From: Anarhynchus alexandrinus
Lineage: Eukaryota > Chordata > Aves > Charadriiformes > Charadriidae
Direction: 5' to 3'
Length of the DNA stretch: 64,000 bases
Assembly: GCA_008711295.1 (NCBI GenBank)
Contig: VUYV01000016.1
Location: 6,876,073 to 6,940,072, forward strand
Shown here: one piece after another, positions 16,601-27,800 of the stretch
How positions within the stretch are numbered: position 1 is the stretch's first letter
Layout of the letters: every line of letters starts with the position of its first letter
Made by a program: the position numbers and the translations under genes
Notes under the pieces: model-generated
What the model saw: only the letters and a program-made list of their open reading frames with translations
What the model was told of the DNA's origin: nothing
The model's database searches: none

Positions 16601-19600
16601 TGATGCAAAGATCTGATCTAGTGGATTAAATTTTGTACAGCATCTTATTCAAGAAGCCACATTAAGAAAGCTTGCCTATATGTTAAACCTTTTAAATTTT
16701 CATTTGTCTAACCAGAGAACTTAATATCTACTTTTTAAAGACATGATCTGTTTTGGTCCAGGTTTTGGAGCCAGTATTTTGGGGGAGTACAGTTACTGTA
16801 GTAGCTTGATTGGAATCAGTCCGAGTACTGAAGCAAATGTGACCTGTATAGCTAGTTGGTTGACTTCCTGAATATCTTAGGTTCCCTCAGGTGAAGGAAA
16901 AGGAAAAAGAGAATAAAAAAAAGTAAAAGAAAGACTTGAGACAGTTAAGTTTTAGCTGAAGGTTGCATATCGGTGTGAAGTAGAAAACACTGAAAAGAGT
17001 GCGTGTGCTTGTTGCAGGGCAAAACAATGCTTGGCTTAAATCAAGTTAGAATTAAAGTGGTTTGATTTATTAATAGCTTGTAATTAACTGTTAGTCCGTG
17101 AGCTATACCTGCAGGATTAATAGCAGCAATATAGCATAAATGACTGTACTAGACCCTTACAAAACCTTAGTGAACACCTTCAGATATCTAAACACCCTTC
17201 TACATCAATTCCCCCAAGAGTTTGCAGTTACATGCTCACCTCTATCCCCGTGACAGGAGGTTTGGGTTATAAGAGCCCACCCTTCTAGGAGTATGTCACC
17301 CTATTAAAACGTGTCTCCTTTGGAGACGTGGGTGCTGTAGCTGCATGCGTACCTGTGCTGTTCCCTACACTCTACTAATCCACCCACCTGCTGGGATAGC
17401 ACCTCAAAAGGTGATGTGAAGACACCCCATGAGTGGTGACTGCTTGTACCCTGTGCTGTCAGCCAGAATCCAGGCTACTCCTGGCTGCTGGGGAGGGTGC
17501 TCTCTCAGGCCTCAACAGAGCTTGAGATGCCAGGAGGGCATCTTCTTGGTGTCAGGCCAGGTTTTCACTGCTTCTCTCTTCTCGCTGTTAGGAATTTTAG
17601 TGCTTTTCATACTTGATCTTAAGCTGACTCGTTTCTCCCCCTGCCAGTCTTGGTAACTGCCTGGTTAGTGTGGCTGATAGTTGTCTTCACTTTCAGCCTA
17701 CCAGATTTTGAGCACAAACGTTCTCTTGCTTTTTCGATATTCTGTTCAGACACATTGCACTTGTATTTCTATCTTAGCAGCTGAAGTTGTCCAGACTTTT
17801 TTGCCAAGAGGAGGCTATGTGGATTTCCCTATGATTTGGAGCTGGTCCTTGGGGTACAATGTACATTCATAAAGTAAGAGACAAAGTCCTTCTCAGAAAA
17901 AATGTTTCTATTTGGAACCTTATGTTGGAGCAGTGATGATGAATATTGGGGAATCTTGTTTGGCCCTGAAGTGTTCATGATAGGCCAAAATGCATCACAA
18001 TACAGTAGTTTTCTAATGATAATGTGTAAAATAAGGAGGCTTCATTTTTACCGCGCTAATGAATCCCAATTCATGCATTTGTTTTTCTGCATTCTTTAGG
18101 AATTCCTTACAGTTTGTACAAGTAGAAGTGCAACTTGAAGTTGGGATATGCACATTTTGTGTGACTTCTGATCATTGACCTATTCTTTTAATATTGCACC
18201 CAGAGTTTGTGTGAATACATTAAGAAAATAAAGAACAAAACTACCCTTATGAACAAATTTATTTACCATGAAGATTTCCATACTTCTGATCGAATATTAT
18301 TTCTGGTTTCATGGATGACAAAAGTACAGGGACAGACATGTGTTGGATGCATTTCTGCTGTATATAATACCACCTTTTTAGCCAAATGAGCAACCTAAAA
18401 AAAGTGACTATTTTACTTAGCGCATGCATTAATTTAAATCATTTGAAGCTCTAATCTTAAACTTTTTACTTCTAAGGTGAAGTGTCCTAATATTAAAACT
18501 AAGAAATCCACTTAGTCTGTGGAAATACTATGAAAAATGAACATTTTACTAAAGAAATCTAATGGGTAACAGGTAATTACATCTAATGAACATCTAACAG
18601 GTAGTAACTTCAATTTTTTGTTGATACTGGAATTGCTGTACTCTCTTTTCTCCCTGAACTGAGCCACCGATGGATGGATGTAAAGCCCCTTTTTTAGCTC
18701 CTCCATCATCTCATCTCTGCAAAGTATATACTGCTTTAGCATCCAGGTGGCAGGTGCATCCATTCTTACCAAAAGCTACTTCAGGGATTTTGTTAAGTCT
18801 CCTTTTCNTAGTACTTTATTCAAGTTCTAGAATTATTCACTGCTTTTATTTGATACAGAACTTACTGATATTTGCTGTTCTAAGGCAATGGCTGTAGCAA
18901 GATTTAGTTCATAGATGATTAGATTTAGACTTCATAGGTAGCCAGGTTCAAAATAGAAACCAAAGTCATAGCTTAGTATCCATGTAACATGCATTTACAG
19001 AAAATCCCATCCATGCCTGGTTTTTTGGTCTGTGCATTTCTTCAGTTAACCTATAGCTATTTCTGGGATTCCAAAAAATAGCAGAGATGTAGCTAGTGCC
19101 AAGAGGTTTTGTTAGTCACATCTCAAACAAAGCAATCCTTAGATTATTTTGCCTACAGGAGTCAACTTACAAGGCATTCTCAGGAGGAGCTGTGGTACTG
19201 TCACAGCACTGTTCAGTCAACAGACTTAGAACGCTTGTTTGATGTGTGGATGACTGATCTTCGATTACCACATTTCACAAAACAAACTAAAATATCTGTT
19301 GTTTTATTTATATGTGAGTTTTCCAAATACTAGCTTACAGTTCGGGGTTTTTTGTTTGGTTTGTTGGGTTTTTTTTCCTACTTACTCAGTCAATCCTTAT
19401 TGTATGGAAAGTGGAACTTTGAACACTGAATGGATTGGGTGATTGCGTCTATATCCAGGGCATTTTACAGTGCAGTGGCTGGTACTTTTTGGTAGCTGTG
19501 AGTTAATTATCCCTTATTGAGAAGATAGAATTTAATTTATAGCTTCTATAACTCTGTGGTTAGCTATCTCAAAGATACAGAATTAAAAGATAATAGTATG

Positions 19601-22038
19601 ATTATTTATTGGTCTCTGAGATATGTTTGGAGGAGACCTAGTTTTTCCACTTTGGGAAAGCATTCAAGTTTATGAACACAAAGGCTTCATAAGTGCAGGG
19701 AAGTGTTTCCGTGCAGCTCTCTGCAGAGAGTTAATATATCTTCACAAATATAAAATTACTCTGTCTCTGTACTCCTTGCTGGTATTTTCTACTGGACAGC
19801 TTGGCTTTGCTGTACTAGCTTTCCCAGGTCTCTGAAAAGTCACATAGAGACTGTGTGTAATTTTAGAAATCTTGAGCATGGAAGTCAGAATCCCTTAGCT
19901 GTAAAAGGATCTGAGTTAGATCTTACAGTACTGAGTACTGCAGCATTCAAATGCTTCTGTACACCTATCTTCCTAGTCTGCTTTTGGATATTGCTGAATA
20001 ACTCACTCCGTTTGACTGTACTGTAAATATTATTTGTTTTGTGGCAGTTAACCATCTTGAAAACACATCAACATGACTTAGTAAGTATAATACTTGAGAT
20101 GAATTTACAAATGAGCCTTGGCATAAGACAAATGTATTTTAACACTACAGTTTGTATGCCTGCTCCCTGCATATTTATTTTCAACCTCCAGTTGATTAGC
20201 TGCTTTGTCTTGTGTACAGAAATGGCCTGTTTAATGCAGTGGGAAGTCGAGTAGAAGCCAGCGTTTGTTAATGGATGCTTAGAACAGGCACAGTCAGACA
20301 TTTTAAATTATTCTAACTAAGCAGTAATTCTAATTTATTTCTAAAGATAGAAGTATAACAACCCAATTACCTAGTTTCCTCACAGACTGTAATGAGTACA
20401 GTTAGCATAAAATTGGCCTATAAATTTAATGGGCAATTTCTTGTTGTGTGGACATTGAAAACACTAGCAAAAATGTGGCAAGCTGTGTTAGAGTCTATGT
20501 AGTAACTTGCTCCCATTGGATGCTTCCTTGACAAAATGCATTACTGTCAAATACCAATCAAATCTGTTCAATACAAGGCATTTTTAAAGTATTGGCTTGA
20601 ACAGGGATGCCAGTAGAGTTGAAAGTTCCTTCAAGAAAAAAAAAACTTTTTTCATGTGGATTAGCAGTAGGGTTTTTTCCTTTTTAACATGGTTTTATGA
20701 CTATATATTTAAACTTGTAATATGTCAGGATCTGGCTAGTATCAGGCCAGTTCTGTATGTGCAGCCTCATAAGAATAGTTGGATCCGTTCTTTGAAATGT
20801 AGAATATACACGTAGATGATAGACATTAAAAATACATGTTAATACTCTACTGAAAGGCAAAGGGGTGCTGGAGTCCTACTGCTGGTTTTTAAACCATGAT
20901 TCAGGCAGCTGCTGCTGCACACAGGTGCCAGTACTTGTGCAGTTCATTGGATGTAACCAGTTGTGGGGCACTTCAGAATTTCTAGCTGATAGAATACAAA
21001 GGACACTTTTCCCTCCCTTCTAGAGGTGATTTGTTTATGATGGGAAATTCTCTTTATGACCATATTTTCATACAGTACAGTAAAGAAAACTGAGAAGGAC
21101 GTAGCTAAGTTGCAGCGACCTACCAAGACTAAAGTGAAAATTATGGGCCATGAGAACACATACATAGTAAAACATGAAGTTTCTTCTACTTCATGCCTGT
21201 TCCCTAAAGAGTGAATAAACAAACAAAAATCCACCAGGCTTGAAGAATAGAACCAAGTTTTTTAAATTATGTTTCCATGATGGACTTCTGATTTCATCTC
21301 TTCTTTCCAGCAATGTCTGCTTGCATAGAGGGATGAATGTAAAAAACTGTATTGCTGAATTCTTGATCATGAAAATGCTTCAATTTACTTCAACAGTGCA
21401 TTCATTTTAAAAGTACTTTTATTACATCATTCTGTTAAGTACAATGAATAAAATTATAACTGCGACTGTGAAAGTAGCAGCAAGTTATTTCTTATGCATT
21501 AGAACACCAACTTTCCTCGGGATTTATGCCCTACCATACTTTTTCCTACCTGATAATTTTGTACAGCGTACTTGCCTGCCTTCCTCTTTTGCCTTATGAT
21601 GCTAACTTATGTGCTAACACAAATGGAATAGCGTGGCTGATCCTGGGATGCTGTTGTGGACTGGTGGGCCAGTAAGTGTACTCTGTGGCTAGCAGCCTGC
21701 CAAACAAAACAGGCAGTGTGTGCAATTTAATTGTTTGTAGGTCCATTAAAAGATGTATCTTTACATTTCTAGGATTTAACTCAGGGCAATGTAAATTATT
21801 TTATTAAAATGCATTATTTGTGTGCATTATGGAAAGGTGATCTTTCAGTTTCCTAAGTAGGTAATGTCGGATGTTCATATTGGTCTCAGATTAACAATTG
21901 TGTTCCAGGTTAGACCCAAAGAATTTTAATCATGTGGGACTTCTAACTTTAGTTTATTCAAGAAATGGTATTTAAAAGCAGCTATAAAAATACTGAAATG
22001 GGTTTTTTTTGTTCTTGAACTCAATGTGAACCTTTCAG
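13690..22038. other. Intergenic or unannotated, downstream of NDUFAF5
   Basis: AT-rich sequence without a recognised gene or repeat. A slightly more GC-rich block lies at 17.2-17.9 kb. Exon-like blocks with good splice signals occur at 14937-14972, 19159-19313, 19390-19438, 20048-20080 and 21076-21210, but none forms a secure gene model. One ambiguous base (N) is at 18808. Confidence 0.5.
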
Positions 22039-22577
22039 CGAGGGGAGTCCACTGCTGGCCTCTGTCAACCTGAGCTGTACTCTTCTAAAATAGAAATTCT
22101 TATGCAGGACAAGCGTACTCAGGTCTTTTGTTCAGAAAGAGTTGCTGAAAAGGTAGGTCAAAATTTTAAATAAATCTCTTTAGAGAGTGTATTCATATCT
22201 TACCAGCAAAGTCAGTGCATCTCTCTTTACTAGTAGCTAAAGAGTAAAGATCTTAATAAAGTGGAAATTAAAATGTGTATTCCTCCTGTAAAATGCTTTG
22301 GGACTGACAAAATAGAAATAAATGTAAGCACAAAGCAAAGCCCTGTTTCCCAAGAAGTTTCAGACGTAAAAAATGGACGCATGCATAAGTTTGGAACCTG
22401 GCTGCAAGGCCACGTAAGTAAAGCAACATTATTGTTTGTAAGAATATTTGTGTTGCAATCCAATACTTGATTATCCTCTTCTTTTTTTTTTTTTAGCTCA
22501 GGTTTTCACCATCTATTGGAAGTAGAACACTTGCGCTCTGTAATGAATGCGAATATCTTTTGAAATATACGTCATAG
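22039..22577 (+). CDS. Candidate C-terminal exons of an unrecognised gene (22039-22152, 22237-22413, 22497-22577)
   Basis: Three exon-like blocks are all in phase 0. Block 1 (38 codons, RGESTAGLCQPELYSS...RVAEK) follows the acceptor GAACCTTTCAG and ends AAAAG|GTAGGT. Block 2 (59 codons, LKSKDLNKVEIKMC...HKFGTWLQGH) follows CATCTCTCTTTACTAGTAG and ends CCAC|GTAAGT. Block 3 (26 codons, LRFSPSIGSRTLALC...LLKYTS) follows a T-rich tract ending TTTTAG and ends TAG at 22575. The introns are 84 and 83 nt, which is short but workable in birds. The translation is hydrophilic and looks like coding sequence, but I do not recognise it. The first exons are not established; a 33-nt block at 20048-20080 (phase 0, strong donor TTA|GTAAGT) is one possible predecessor. 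A possible ATTAAA signal is at 22759. Chance agreement is possible, because frames of this size occur throughout this AT-rich region. Confidence 0.38.
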
Positions 22578-22599
22578 GTCTGTGCTGTGTCAGTACTGT

Positions 22600-24789
22600 C
22601 TTCCACTTGCCTTCTCTTGTGTAACAGAGAAATTAATACTAAAGGGGGAGCAAATTACTAAATCCCATACACAACTTTAACTTCTAAATGAAAATGAGAA
22701 TGTGATGTTAAGGAGATGCTGCTTTGGAAAGATGCTTTGGTGTTGCAATGATGGGAACATTAAAAGAATCAACATTCATATAACTCGGGTCAGAGTTTTT
22801 CTGTGGAGTCATTCTCACAGATTTTGGATTGCATACGAGTTACAGTTCAAGACTGGCAATGTAAACCCTGGCACACTGCTGTTTGTGTGTGCAATCCTCT
22901 TCATGCAACAGTCAGCATTCAGAACAGGGACCTACAGTGATCCCCATCAGTCACCCACTGAAAGTCCTATGTAAATTTGATCTTACTGTTTTCCTGGTAA
23001 TCATTTTCAGCAGTGTTCTTATGGAACAGACTTCCTGAGCATACTTGATTTAAAACAAAAAAACCCCAAACAAACAAAAACCCCTCTAATACAGTGCCAT
23101 TAACTGACAATAGTTTTACTAATGGTACACATGAGAAGAAAATAATTTAACAGTAATGGCAACATTAAAATCAGTATTCTATGGGCCACATACAGTTTGT
23201 ATTTTAGTAAACATGCATCTTTCAGTTTTTTAATAATGTGTATTGCAGAAATATAGAATGTGATTACTCTTTTTTAGTGTCTATATTTGCAGTTATTGTC
23301 ACTTGCATTAAGTTGTTTTGCAGCATGTCCAGCTCTGTGGAATACAGCTAACTGTATATTACTGATTATATTTAACTTTTTTCTCAAAAGGCAAAAAGGC
23401 GTAATTATTTATAAAACAAAGTGTGAAAATTCCTGTTCTGGTAAATTTTACTCAACAGTGCAGTATAAATTGACCACAGGAGAATGAAGTTTGTGATGGA
23501 AGATAAGTGTAACTTGAAAAGGTACAGCTGTAGTAGATGAACGTGTGTGATAGCCATGACGACTTGCCTCCTTTACCGAGAACTAGAATAGCAAAGACAA
23601 GAGAAGGAAACTAAGGAAAGAAAAATGGCTCACAACTCATGTATTGAAGTTCACATTCAAAACTAATGACAAAGACTTAAAGGTATTACCAACTCAAGAT
23701 TGAAAAAAAACGTAAAAAGATGTATTTTTCTCTAACCCTATTTAAAAACTTAGATTTCCATATGTATTTTTTCATTTTGCCTTTTCATGCCCTGCCTTCC
23801 CCCTTAGATACTGTAGTAGACAACTCTCTGCTAGTTTTTCATTTTCAAGCTGTGTTGCTTTGAGGTACTCAGTCATAAATCACAATGGTGTGTGTGTTTC
23901 TTTCCATTTACTAAATGAAAGAGTGCACATTGTTTCCGGATTGAATGATAAGTTTGGTTGCCACAAATGCTTTGGCTTAAGACCTTGACATTCATTCCCT
24001 CTCCACAGGCATTCATGTCAGGAAAACTCAATTGTTTGAGCACTCATGGAAAGTAAATGCAAGAAGTGCCCCAGTATGACTAAAGCAAATTCACTGAAAA
24101 ATGTAAGTCCATAGATGTTTTTCAGTACCTTCTGCAACAGCCAGAACTAGCAACAAACCAGAAATTACTTAACTGGTAACACAACTGTGATCTGTGGTGG
24201 TTTTTTTTAATTCAAAAATGAATGGCTAATGACAAGGAAAGAGGTAAAAACTGCAGATATGTGGCTACAGAACTGGAACATGATTAGACGTGGAAATAAG
24301 CCTCATAGCTTGCTTGAGGTCAGCTTTTTTTATTACATCTGCAGAAATTAGTTGCACAATTGCATGTGAAAGTCTGGGAGTAGGTCGCATGCGAGCCTGG
24401 CTGGAGCAGATCTGGAACTTTAACCTCCAGATTAATGAGTTAACACAATCTAATGAATTTGTTACTGTTTTTTAAAGCCAGTGATTATTACCATATTAGC
24501 ATATTACCATATGCTAATCTGAAAGGGAGTAAAGGGTATAGCTACAAACAGTGAAGCTAAGCTGGCATTTATGGCCAGTATATAAACAATGCCATTGTTC
24601 TAAGCAGTCTTAGGTAGTTACAGGGCTGGAAGTTCCAGTTTAAGGCAGCGGGCTCCTGATGAGGATGCCTCTGCAAAGGAAGAACAAGAGGCACAAAGAA
24701 TTGAACAATGAATCTTACTCATAGTTTGTTTGCCCCTTGTTGCTCAGGCCCTGAAGTGCAAAGCTTGCAAAGCAGCTTGGAAGTTTCTA

Positions 24790-24849
<60 letters not shown>

Positions 24850-27800
24850 CTCCAAATGGAGTGAAAGCTGTCCAGAGCAGCATATTTGTTATAGTTGTGT
24901 ATTCAGTTTGAAAGTAGAGGGGATTCTGAGGGCAAAGCCTTTGTTCTGGGACATGACTCAAGATAACATTTTTGCTTCCTCTTCTTGTTATAAAAAATAA
25001 AAAGTATTATTAAACTAGTGATGTTTGCAGCTATGCCGGGGAAAGGGTATTGCTTTCATGGGATTGCACATGAGTAACTACATAAAACTCAGGGGGAGAA
25101 AATAAAAGTGGATGGACTCCCACTCAATTTATCATAGTTATATTAGCTGCAGAAGGCTGACTGGAATGAGGAGTTAGAAAGTTCTCTTTCATCACTGAGT
25201 GGTAGGTAGAGCCAGAATACTATAAATGTGTCCGGAGCACAACTGAATTCAAATTTTCCGGGTTTACAGTTCTGTTTTAAAGTAACTTTTCTGCCCTTGC
25301 AAATAGGTCTTGGAACTGGACTAATATAAACGTTTGAGGGGACAGATGGTTGAGACACACTGAAAATGTCAGTTTTCCCCATGTTCCCCAGAGGAAGGCA
25401 GCTATGCTAGACTTTACTTAGTTGATGGTACAGGGGTTACTGTGAAACCATCCAATCCCCTTTTGGCTCAATTTATTTAATACTGACTCCACAGCAATTC
25501 CCTCATTTTTTTAGGGAAATGCTAAGTGAGAATTGTCAAAAGGAGAGGATAGTGCATGGAACATCAGAGAACCAAACAGCCAAAAGACTTGGACACAACT
25601 GACTTGCCTTATAACATGTATTTCAGTGTGTACCCATCTGTTGTAGCTGCTTTATCCTCCCTTTTTAATTTTCCCTCCTATGGGAGATTGTGCTTTGCCC
25701 AGCCTTTTAAATCATAATGATAAATCAGCTGTAAAAATTCAAATTATCAATTATTTGGTTTGTCCTTGTTAACTTCACATACGTTCAGCTTCACCATGAT
25801 CTCATGTTATTCCTGGAAGGACCTAAACCATGTTCATTGATACACACCAAACTGAACATGGATTGAGTGCTGCTGTGATTAGCTGTAATATAATCTGTTC
25901 TGCAAATGTAGGAGTGATAATTGCTGATTTCAAATTTAGAAAGTATTTCTGAGAAAAAAAGTTTAAACTTCTTTCTGCAGAACTTACCCAAGTTTTCTTC
26001 CTTTTATCTGGTGTTAAATGAAGATACATGAAGAATTACACTTGCTATGATAGGAATCCTATGATTTATAATCAATAGGAGAGAGATGAAGAATGAAAAA
26101 AAAAGTCTTAACCTAAAATCTATAGGGGTTATTCCAAAGAGAAGAATAGTATTGGATAAAGGTGTCAAAGTAGAGACGGAACACAATGAAAAAGGACTCA
26201 GAAACAGGGCGTTTGGAATGGAGAACTCGGACAACACCATAGGCTAAACTAAAGCCCAAGATGTCAGTTTAGGTAAGAGTCGGAGAGTTCTGAAGCTGAA
26301 AATGAAATGTCTGAATGTGATGTGAAAGACAAAGGAATGACAAAACCAGGTGTCCAGGGCGGGGGGTGGTTAGCAGCTATATTCCCAATAAATCAGAGAA
26401 CACAGGGTGACAAGCAGGAAAAGGGGTAATGTCAAAAGTATCTACTATGGTTTCAGGATCAAAGAGAGAGGAAAACAGATTTAGAGAACAATGTGAAAGG
26501 AAAGCAGATAGGATTTAGCAGTAGCTTAGCTAAAGGAGAAGTCGGTTTGAGTGTTCTGATGATGGAAGAAAAGAAAAAGTTTGACAGAAGGGAAGAGATC
26601 TAACAAACTTGAAACATTTTTTTTTGTTGTTGTTCGTTAGCTGGAGGTGACAAGGCACACCTTCAATTCTGCTAAAAATGGGAGCTGGGAGTACAGCCAG
26701 CAGAGATTTAGATCACTCAAAGGCAAAAATGACTTTTGGAAATACTGAGAATAGCTGATGTCATTTAGGTGAAAGAGACGAAGTGCACCAAAAGAACTCC
26801 CCTCCAGGCTGCAGGAAAAGGAAATTTGTCTTTTATCAGCTTATTCAATGAGATTAAGTTGTAGGAGGAGGAGTTATTACTTCTCCTTTCTGCTTTGACA
26901 TTTTATAGATTGATAGGTGCAATCATCGAAAAGATTAAAAAAATATTATGAAGATAAGATTTGGACTTTGTCAATGTCTTCCTGGTTGCTTGGATAAGTC
27001 AAGTTTCAGTGAAGGAAAGGGAAAAGTATGCTATAGATTCAAAAGGTTTAAAACTAGTGGAGCGACAGGAATAACTTTGCTGTACAAAACACTGACTTTT
27101 GGAGAGAGGTTCACTGGAACAGGTTCGGTAGTGAAGGTGAGAGACTGCAAATGAGAGAAGAGTCATTGTGGAGACTGCTGTAGTCTGACTCTACTGTACA
27201 TGAAATTCAGGGTAAGCTCAGTATTTCTCAGCGCTGTGAACAAGGTTGAGTTTTAATGCCCAAGAGGTGAGGGAAAAAAATAAATTTCCTTTCCCAGAGA
27301 GGATGAAAAGTGACTCCTGTGGCTGCTTCTGCCTGCCTGAGAGAGAGTAAGTCTGCAGCCATTGTAGACAAGAAGTCAGACAGAGTGCCATGGCAACTGC
27401 TATGAGACCTAGCAAGTCTGTCTCTTTTTGCTTTCTTATGTTATGCTTTTTCCATGTCGTTGGTCTGAAAGGTTATTTTCTTCTCTCCCAGCCCCAGCAA
27501 TTGCTTGCTTTGCTAATAAGTGAATAAAATGAGGACAGATTTTATAGAAGTTGCTAGACAAAGGTAAGAACACACACAGGGATGAAATCACTTGAGAAGT
27601 CATCAACAGCAAAATTGTCCGTTTTTAATGGGCAGGTGAGAAGGCACGTTTCTGCTTTTGGAGTAAATATTTTACTACCTAGAAGGAAAAGTTAAGTCCA
27701 GCAGTAGGAGTTATTATTACAGATTGATTTAAGGATACAGGTGAGGAAGTAGTTAAAGATATTTGTTTGCTTCATGTTGGCAGCTTCATACGATACAGTC

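Noticed and set aside
18100..18389. Two adjacent plus-strand open blocks (18100-18160 and 18204-18389) with good acceptors and compatible phase.
   Set aside because: The intervening sequence would be a 43-nt intron, too short for vertebrate splicing, and a frame of about 60 codons is common by chance in this AT-rich region.
18512..18772. 86-codon minus-strand frame (with DEMMEELKKGLYIHPSVAQF), tested as a SEL1L2 remnant.
   Set aside because: It has no Sel1-repeat pattern and does not resemble SEL1L2. The opposite strand is equally open.
21554..21672. Open frame after TTTTGTACAG encoding a hydrophobic stretch (PYDANLCANTNGIAWLILGC) and ending at a strong donor GTAAGTG.
   Set aside because: Phase 2 at both ends does not connect to the block at 22039, and no partner exon could be found. 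Left as chance.
24719..24911. Reading frames full of phenylalanine or lysine around 24.8 kb.
   Set aside because: They are translations of the T57 homopolymer.
25828..25861. Inverted repeat CCATGTTCA / TGAACATGG with a 16-base spacer, considered as a small RNA hairpin.
   Set aside because: The stem is only 9 bp and the arms do not extend, so it is too small for a microRNA precursor.
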